NCBI RefSeq assembly: GCF_036850765.1
Contig: NC_089490.1
Span: forward strand, 129,670,522-129,734,521
DNA: 64,000 nucleotides
Reading direction: 5' to 3'
Source of the DNA: Saccopteryx bilineata
Taxonomy: Eukaryota > Chordata > Mammalia > Chiroptera > Emballonuridae
Part shown: one piece after another, positions 57,400-64,000 of the stretch
Position numbering within the stretch: position 1 is the first letter of the stretch
How the letters are laid out: the number at the start of each line of letters is the position of its first letter
The notes under the pieces: generated by a model
What the model saw: the letters and a program-made list of their open reading frames with translations, nothing else
Databases searched by the model: none
Told to the model about the DNA's origin: nothing
Translations under genes and position numbers: made by a program

Positions 57400-58711
57400 G
57401 CCTTACCCAGAGCCCTGTGCTGAGTGGGAATAGAGTGGGGAGTTGCCAGCTCTTTGAACCTCTTACTATCCAGGCAGAGGCAGCAACAACCCCATAGCTG
57501 GATTATCAGGCTACTAATTGAGGAAGGAAAGACTAGGAGAAAGGCTCCAGGAACACGGACTCTCTCACTGTCGGAGCCTATGAATGCTAATGAGCCTTGA
57601 CTCCCAACGAGACTAAAGCACAATACATGACATTGCCATAGAGACTTATCAACTGCAAACCTCTACCTGAGCGTGCCAAAGGGGCAGAACCCGGGGTACA
57701 GAGTCACCGACCAGGAAGAGGGAGAGAAAAGAAAAAACAAGAAGATAACCTCTCAAAATCAAGAATAATCTGCAGACTTTATAACCTATCCCATTTTATT
57801 ATATTTGTTCGTTTGTTTCTCTTATCTTCATTCTTGATACTTTTTTCCTCCTCCAATTTGGCCGATTAACTCTCTGCCAGTCTTACTCTCTCCTCTCCTT
57901 GAACTACACTACCCATAAGTGTTACATCTCCCATTATCTTTTTTCTCCTCTTCCTTTCTCTCTATGAGGGTTGCACTCCAAAACCCTTAACTCTCTCTCT
58001 CTCCTTTCTTTTTTCTTCTTTTAGTGGTTCCTTCTTTTTTTCTCTCTCTTTCTTTTCTCCCTCTATATTAGTTTCTTCCTTTCTCCTTTACATCTCCTCT
58101 CATTCAAACCTCAATAACAAACAAATTATCTTATCTGGGACTCAAACTTATGTTAGTGGCATTTTGGGGGGTTTTTACTTCACCTTTTTAACTCACTAGC
58201 AGTGCTCCCATCCCTGGCTCTCCATTTTATCTAGTTCTTGTTCCACTAAATACAATAGTATTTTTTTAATTTGTCCCCCCATTTTTCTGTTCTCCTCTTA
58301 TTCCTCTCATCATAACTCTTAGACAACCAACACCTAAAAGCAAATCATTTTATTCTTGACCCAAATTTTTTCCTTATTTGCTTTTTGTGGGTCCATACCG
58401 CCCCCCCCCCTTTTTTTTTCCTTTTTTTTTTTTTTTGCCCCTTTATTACTTTTCCCCAATTCAGGACCTCCATCACAGGCATTGTTTGTTATAATTCACA
58501 CTTCACCACAAGATTTTCTCAAGAAAAAGGGGAGAGGAGAGGAAAAAAGGAGGGGGGGAATAATTTCCTTTTTTTAAAAATTATTATTTTATTTTTCTTT
58601 ATTTCATTATTAATTTTTTTTTTAAAAAAAACAACTCTTTGATTTTTTATTTTTTTTAACTTTTTATTCTTTATTAAATCTCATTAATACTATCAACAAA
58701 ACCACCCTCAG
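57400..58711 (+). other. Remaining 5'UTR of L1-A, with pyrimidine-rich tract
   Basis: Unique leader sequence followed, from about 57780 to 58700, by a T/C-rich tract with poly-C and poly-T runs (58400-58435), ending shortly before the ORF1 start. There is no conserved protein frame. Confidence 0.6.
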
Positions 58712-59737
58712 ATGCCATTAAGGAAGAGAAAATCGAATATCATGGATACAAAAGAAAGAGAGGTAACACAGCTAGATGAGGAAAAATCTATGGAGAAAAA
58801 ATTTAATATATTAGAAACCTTGGAGCTAAATGACAGAGAATTCAAGATAGAAATCCTAAAAATCCTTCGAGATATACAAGAAAACACAGAAAGGCAATTT
58901 AGGGAGCTCAGAAAACAACTCAATGAACACAAAGATTATATGTCCAAAGAAATTGAAACTATAAAAACAAATCAAACAGAGATGAAAAACTCAATTCACG
59001 AGCTGAAAAACGAAGTAACAAGCTTAGCTAATAGAACAGGTCAGATAGAAGAGAGGATTAGTGAAATAGAAGACAAGCAACTTGAGGCACAACAGAGAGA
59101 AGAAGAAAGAGACTCAAAAATTTAAAAAAATGAGATAGCCCTACAAGAATTATCTGACTCCATCAAAAAGAATAACATAAGAATAATAGGTATATCAGAG
59201 GGAGAAGAGAGAGAAAATGGAATGGAGAACATACTCAAACAAATAATAGATGAGAACTTCCCAAGCCTGTGGAAAGAACTAAAGCCTCAAATTCAAGAAG
59301 CAAACAGAACACCGAGTTTTATTAACCCCAACAAACCTACTCCAAGGCATATCATAATGAAATTGACACAAACTAACAGCAAAGAAAAAATTCTCAAGGC
59401 AGCCAGGGAAAAGAAGAATACAACATATAAAGGAAGGCCCATTAGATTATCATCAGATTTCTCAGCAGAAACTCTACAAGCTAGAAGAGAGTGGACCCCA
59501 ATATTTAAAGTCCTGAAAGACAGAAACTTTCAGCCACGAATACTATACCCATCAAAGCTATCCTTCAAATATGAAGGAGAAATAAAAACATTCACAGATA
59601 CAGAAAAGATGAGGGAATTTATCATCAGAAAACCCCCACTCCAGGAATTACTAAAGGGGGTTCTCCAATCAGATACAAAGAACAAAAAAAAAAAAAAAAC
59701 AGAGCCACAAGTAAAAGCTCCAAGAAGAACACAATAA
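58712..59737 (+). pseudogene. L1-A ORF1 (RNA-binding protein), with one in-frame stop
   Basis: The ATG at 58712 opens a frame of 341 codons up to TAA at 59735-59737, with a single premature TAA at 59123-59125 (codon 138). Before it come a basic N-terminus and a long coiled coil (IRELRKQLNEHKD-like heptads). After it come the RRM-like NNIRIIGISEGEE and the C-terminal domain with PTPRHIIMKLTQTNSKEKIL. L1 ORF1 proteins form trimers that bind L1 RNA. The stop separates the coiled coil from the RNA-binding half. It is otherwise intact. Confidence 0.85.
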
Positions 59738-60040
59738 AACCAAATTTAAACTGTGACAACAACAAAAAGAAAGAGGGGGAGAAGATGGAGATTAACAGTA
59801 GCAAAGGACGATGGAGTGCAAAAGTACTCACAAAGTAGTTTGCTACAATGAACAGGGTAGGGACCCTTTTCATTACTCAAAGGTAACCACCATTGAAAAA
59901 ACCACCACAGAAGCACATGAGATAAAAAAGATAGCAACAGAGGAAAGATGTATGGAATACAACCAAATAAAAACAAAAGATAGAAAAACGAAAGAGAAGG
60001 ATCAAACAAGACACAAAACTAACAGAAAGCAAGATATAAA

Positions 60041-63000
60041 ATGGCAATAGGGAACTCACAAGTATCAATAATTACACTAAATGTAAACGGATTAAACTCA
60101 CCAATAAAAAGGCACAGAGTAGCAGAATGGATTAAAAAAGAAAATCCAACTGTATGCTGCCTACAGGAAACTCATCTAAGTAACAAGGATAAAAACAAAT
60201 TCAAAGTGAAAGGCTGGAAAACAATACTCCAAGCAAATAACATCCAAAAAAAAGCAGGTGTAGCAATACTCATATCGGATAATGCTGACTACAAGACAGG
60301 AAAAGTACTCAGAGATAAAAATGGCCATTTCATAATGGCTAAGGGGACACAGAATCAAGAAGACATAACAATTCTTAATATATATGCACCAAACCAAGGA
60401 GCACCAAAATATATAAGACAGCTACTTATTGACCTTAAAACAAAAACTGACAAAAATACAATCATACTTGGAGACCTCAATACACCGCTGATGGCTCTAG
60501 ATCGGTCATCCAAACAGAGAATCAACAAAGACATAGTGGCCTTAAACAAAACACTAGAGCACCTGGATATGATAGACATCTACAGGACATTTCATCCCAA
60601 AGTGACTGAGTATACATTTTTCTCCAGTGTACATGGATCATTCTCAAGAATTGACCATATGTTGGGCCACAAAAACAACATCAGCAAATTCAGAAAAATT
60701 GAAGTTGTACCAAGCATATTTTCTGATCATAAAGCCTTGAAACTAGAATTCAACTGCAAAAAAGAGGAAAAAAATCCCACAAAAATGTGGAAACTAAACA
60801 ACATACTTTTAAAAAAAGAATGGGTCAAAGAAGAAATAAGTGCAGAGATCAAAAGATATATACAGACTAATGAAAATGACAATACGACATATCAGAATCT
60901 ATGGGATGCAGCAAAAGCAGTGATAAGAGGGAAGTTCATATCGCTTCAGGCATATATGAACAAACAAGAGAGAGCTCAAGTGAACCACTTAACTTCCCAC
61001 CTTAAGGAACTAGAAAAAGAAGAACAAAGACAACCCAAAAGCAGCCGAAGAAAGGAGATAATAAAAATCAGAGCAGAAATAAATGAATTAGAGAACAGAA
61101 AAACTATAGAAAAAATTAATAGAACAAGGAGCTGGTTCTTTGAAAAGATCAACAAAATTGACAAACCCTTGGCAAGACTTACCAAGGAAAAAAGAGAAAG
61201 AACTCATATAAACAAAATCCAAAATGAAAGAGGAGAAATCACCACGGACACCGTAGATATACAAAGAATTATTGTAGAATACTATGAAAAACTTTATGCC
61301 ACTAAATTCAACAACCTAGAAGAAATGGATAAATTCCTAGAACAATACAAACTTCCTAGACTGAGTCAAGAAGAAGCAGAAAGCCTAAACAGACCTATCA
61401 GTAGAGAAGAAATAGAAAAAACCATTAAAAACCTCCCCAAAAATAAAAGTCCAGGCCCTGACGGCTATACCAGCGAATTTTATCAAACATTCAAAGAAGA
61501 CTTGGTTCCTATTCTACTCAAAGTCTTCCAAAAAATTGAAGAAGAAGCAATACTTCCAAACACATTTTATGAGGCCAACATAACCCTCATACCAAAACCA
61601 GGCAAGGATGGCACAAAAAAAGAAAACTACAGACCAATATCTCTAATGAATACAGATGCTAAAATACTAAACAAAATACTAGCAAATCGAATACAACAAC
61701 ATATTAAAAAAATAATACATCATGATCAAGTGGGATTCATCCCAGAATCTCAAGGATGGTTCAACATACGTAAAACGGTTAACGTAATACACCATATCAA
61801 CAAAACAAAGAACAAAAACCACATGATCTTATCAATAGACGCAGAAAAGGCTTTCAATAAAATACAACACAATTTTATGTTTAAGACTCTCAACAAAATG
61901 GGTATAGAAGGAAAATATCTCAACATGATAAAGGCCATATATGATAAACCATCAGCTAACATCATATTAAATGGCACTAAACTGAAGGCTTTCCCCCTTA
62001 AATCAGGAACAAGACAGGGTTGTCCACTCTCTCCACTCTTATTTAATGTGGTACTAGAGGTTCTCGCCACAGCAATCAGACAAGACAAAGAAATAAAAGG
62101 CATCCATATTGGAAAAGAAGAAGTAAAGGTATCACTTTTTGCAGATGATATGATCCTATACATCGAAAACCCCAAAGAATCCACAAAAAGACTACTAGAA
62201 ACAATAAGCCAATACAGTAAGGTCGCAGGATACAAAATTAACATACAGAAGTCAATAGCCTTTCTATATGCCAATAATGAAACAATTGAGAACGAACTCA
62301 AAAGAATAATCCCCTTCACGATTGCAACAAAAAAAATAAAATACTTAGGAATAAACATAACAAAGAATGTAAAGGACTTATATAATGAAAACTATAAACC
62401 ATTTTTAAGGGAAATTGAAAAAGATATAATGAGATGGAAGAATATACCTTGTTCTTGGCTAGGAAGAATAAATATAATCAAAATGGCTATATTACCCAAA
62501 GCAATATACAAATTCAATGCAATTCCCATAAAACTTCCAATGACGTTTTTTAAAGAAATAGAGCAAAAAATCATCAGATTTATATGGAACTATAAAAAAC
62601 CCCGAATAGCCAAAGCAATCCTAAAGAAAAAGAATGAAGCTGGGGGCATTACAATACCTGACTTCAAACTCTATTATAGGGCCACGACAATCAAAACAGC
62701 ATGGTATTGGCAGAAAAATAGACACTCAGACCAATGGAACAGAATAGGAAGTCCAGAAATAAAACCACATATATATAGTCAAATAATTTTTGATAAAGGG
62801 GCCAACAACACACAATGGAGAAAAGAAAGCCTCTTCAATAAATGGTGCTGGGAAAACTGGAAAGCCACATGCAAAAGAATGAAACTGGACTACAGTCTCT
62901 CCCCCTGTACAAAAATTAACTCAAAATGGATCAAAGATCTAAACATAAGACCTGAAACAATTAAGTACATAGAAGAAGACATAGGTACTCAACTCATGGA

Positions 63001-63817
63001 CCTGGGTTTTAAAGAGCATTTTATGAATTTGACTCCAATGGCAAGAGAAGTGAAGGCAAAAATTAGTGAATGGGACTACATCAGACTAAGAAGTTTTTGC
63101 TCAGCAAGAGAAACTGATAACAAAATAAACAGAAAGCCAACTAAATGGGAAATGATATTTTCAAACAACAGCTCAGATAAGGGCCTAATATCCAAAATAT
63201 ACAAAGAACTCATAAAACTCAACAACAAACAAACAAACAATCCCATAAAAAAATGGGAAGAGGATATGAACAGACACTTCTCCCAGGAAGAAATACAAAT
63301 GGCCAACAGATATATGAAAAGATGCTCATCTTCTTTAGCTATTAGAGAAATGCAAATCAAAACAGCAATGAGATACCACCTCACACCTGTTCGATTAGCT
63401 ATTTTTAGCAAGACAGGTAATGGCAAATGTTGGAGAGGCTGTGGAGAAAAAGGAACCCTCATACACTGTTGGTGGGAATGTAAAGTAGTACAACCATTAT
63501 GGAAGAAAGTATGGTGGTTCCTCAAAAAACTGAAAATAGAACTACCTTATGACCCAGCAATCCCTCTACTGGGTATATACCCCAAAAACTCAGAAACATT
63601 GATACGTAAAGACACATGCAGCCCCATGTTTATTGCAGCATTGTTCACAGTGGCCAGGACATGGAAACAACCAAAAAGCCCGTCAATAGATGACTGGATA
63701 AAGAAGATGTGGCACATATACACTATGGAATACTACTCAGCCATAAGAAATGATGACATCGGAACATTTACAGCAAAATGGTGGGATCTTGATAACATTA
63801 CGAAGCGAAATAAGTAA
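60041..63817 (+). CDS. L1-A ORF2, endonuclease-reverse transcriptase (intact)
   Basis: 1258 codons without a break. It has an AP-like endonuclease with N14, E43, D145 and H230 all at the numbering used for human ORF2p. The reverse transcriptase has the FADD box at residues 700-703 (62138-62149), so D702 and D703 are present. The C-terminal Cys/His knuckle is C1130, C1134, H1142, C1147. It is the enzyme that nicks DNA and copies L1 RNA in place. The final residues (ITKRNK) differ from the usual L1 end. I consider it recent. Confidence 0.93.
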   Translation: MAIGNSQVSIITLNVNGLNSPIKRHRVAEWIKKENPTVCCLQETHLSNKDKNKFKVKGWKTILQANNIQKKAGVAILISDNADYKTGKVLRDKNGHFIMAKGTQNQEDITILNIYAPNQGAPKYIRQLLIDLKTKTDKNTIILGDLNTPLMALDRSSKQRINKDIVALNKTLEHLDMIDIYRTFHPKVTEYTFFSSVHGSFSRIDHMLGHKNNISKFRKIEVVPSIFSDHKALKLEFNCKKEEKNPTKMWKLNNILLKKEWVKEEISAEIKRYIQTNENDNTTYQNLWDAAKAVIRGKFISLQAYMNKQERAQVNHLTSHLKELEKEEQRQPKSSRRKEIIKIRAEINELENRKTIEKINRTRSWFFEKINKIDKPLARLTKEKRERTHINKIQNERGEITTDTVDIQRIIVEYYEKLYATKFNNLEEMDKFLEQYKLPRLSQEEAESLNRPISREEIEKTIKNLPKNKSPGPDGYTSEFYQTFKEDLVPILLKVFQKIEEEAILPNTFYEANITLIPKPGKDGTKKENYRPISLMNTDAKILNKILANRIQQHIKKIIHHDQVGFIPESQGWFNIRKTVNVIHHINKTKNKNHMILSIDAEKAFNKIQHNFMFKTLNKMGIEGKYLNMIKAIYDKPSANIILNGTKLKAFPLKSGTRQGCPLSPLLFNVVLEVLATAIRQDKEIKGIHIGKEEVKVSLFADDMILYIENPKESTKRLLETISQYSKVAGYKINIQKSIAFLYANNETIENELKRIIPFTIATKKIKYLGINITKNVKDLYNENYKPFLREIEKDIMRWKNIPCSWLGRINIIKMAILPKAIYKFNAIPIKLPMTFFKEIEQKIIRFIWNYKKPRIAKAILKKKNEAGGITIPDFKLYYRATTIKTAWYWQKNRHSDQWNRIGSPEIKPHIYSQIIFDKGANNTQWRKESLFNKWCWENWKATCKRMKLDYSLSPCTKINSKWIKDLNIRPETIKYIEEDIGTQLMDLGFKEHFMNLTPMAREVKAKISEWDYIRLRSFCSARETDNKINRKPTKWEMIFSNNSSDKGLISKIYKELIKLNNKQTNNPIKKWEEDMNRHFSQEEIQMANRYMKRCSSSLAIREMQIKTAMRYHLTPVRLAIFSKTGNGKCWRGCGEKGTLIHCWWECKVVQPLWKKVWWFLKKLKIELPYDPAIPLLGIYPKNSETLIRKDTCSPMFIAALFTVARTWKQPKSPSIDDWIKKMWHIYTMEYYSAIRNDDIGTFTAKWWDLDNITKRNK

Positions 63818-64000
63818 ATCAGAAAAAAACAGGAACTGCATTATTCCATACGTAGGTGGGACATAAAAGTGAAACTAAGAGACATTGATAAGAGTGTGGT
63901 GGTTACGGGGGGGAGGGGGGAATGGGAGAGGGAAAGGGGGAGGGGGAGGGGCACAAAGAAAACAAGATAGAAGGTGACAGAGGACAATCTGACTTTGGGT
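63818..64000 (+). other. L1-A 3'UTR start with G-rich tract
   Basis: Begins after the ORF2 stop. From about 63906 to 63951 it is almost all G and A, with several GGGG runs that could fold as a G-quadruplex, as is typical for L1 3'UTRs. The tail is not in the window. Confidence 0.75.

Larger units (their letters stand above)
56336..64000 (+). mobile_element. Full-length L1 (L1-A), 3' end beyond the window
   Basis: It begins with AGATGACGTCAGAGTAATGG, the L1 5' end. It then has a GC-rich 5'UTR with 241-bp repeats, ORF1 (58712-59737, one in-frame stop), ORF2 (60041-63817, uninterrupted) and a G-rich 3'UTR. It lies in TRIM58 intron 2, antisense to TRIM58. The target duplication cannot be checked because the right end is outside the window. 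An intact ORF2 and low decay suggest a recent insertion. Confidence 0.92.

Noticed and set aside
1..64000. A previously undescribed multi-gene system
   Set aside because: Only two host genes are present, both known and functionally unrelated. The remainder is accounted for by transposons or non-descript sequence.

Overview
This is a stretch of mammalian genomic DNA. It has spliced genes with canonical GT/AG introns, and most of the rest is retrotransposon sequence. The many tRNA-headed SINEs are of the Ves-like type with a long body that I associate with bats. Together with hAT transposons of a kind active late in bats, they point to a bat, possibly of the horseshoe/leaf-nosed group (an inference from repeat families only).

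Two protein-coding genes are present, both cut by the window edge. SH3BP5L lies on the + strand: its last five coding exons run 610-5566, with a 3'UTR to about 6887, and the first coding exon is upstream. TRIM58 lies on the - strand: exons 3 to 6 are at 55069-54839, 52688-52666, 52575-52475 and 47746-47157. The exons for the RING and B-box lie beyond base 64000. All visible exons keep an open frame and good splice sites. The genes are convergent, about 40 kb apart, and I see no other protein-coding host gene between them. In human, as I recall, the same two genes flank a large olfactory-receptor cluster, so its absence here is the main gene-level observation.

The interval is layered transposon insertions. 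A class I endogenous retrovirus (about 11.1-28.06 kb, tRNA-Gly-like primer site, decayed gag/pro/pol/env) was split by a near full-length L1 (17.15-24.84 kb). That L1 was in turn hit by a solo LTR (21.62-22.06 kb) and a SINE (23.38-23.70 kb). The retrovirus's 3' LTR was separately split by a second, internally deleted provirus (25.05-27.72 kb, tRNA-Phe-like primer site). From 28 to 43 kb there are a MER5-like element, L1 fragments of several ages (two of them twin-primed inversions across the window), a solo-LTR-like unit and a SPIN-like hAT element. From 43 to 47 kb the sequence is mostly non-descript AT-rich flank.

The right-hand 7.7 kb is the youngest-looking element. It is a full-length L1 in TRIM58 intron 2, antisense to the gene, with 241-bp tandem repeats in its 5'UTR, an ORF1 with one in-frame stop, and an uninterrupted ORF2 that keeps the endonuclease, reverse transcriptase and Cys/His residues. 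I found no convincing new multi-gene system, CRISPR array, tRNA gene or operon. The points of interest are locus architecture and transposon biology.
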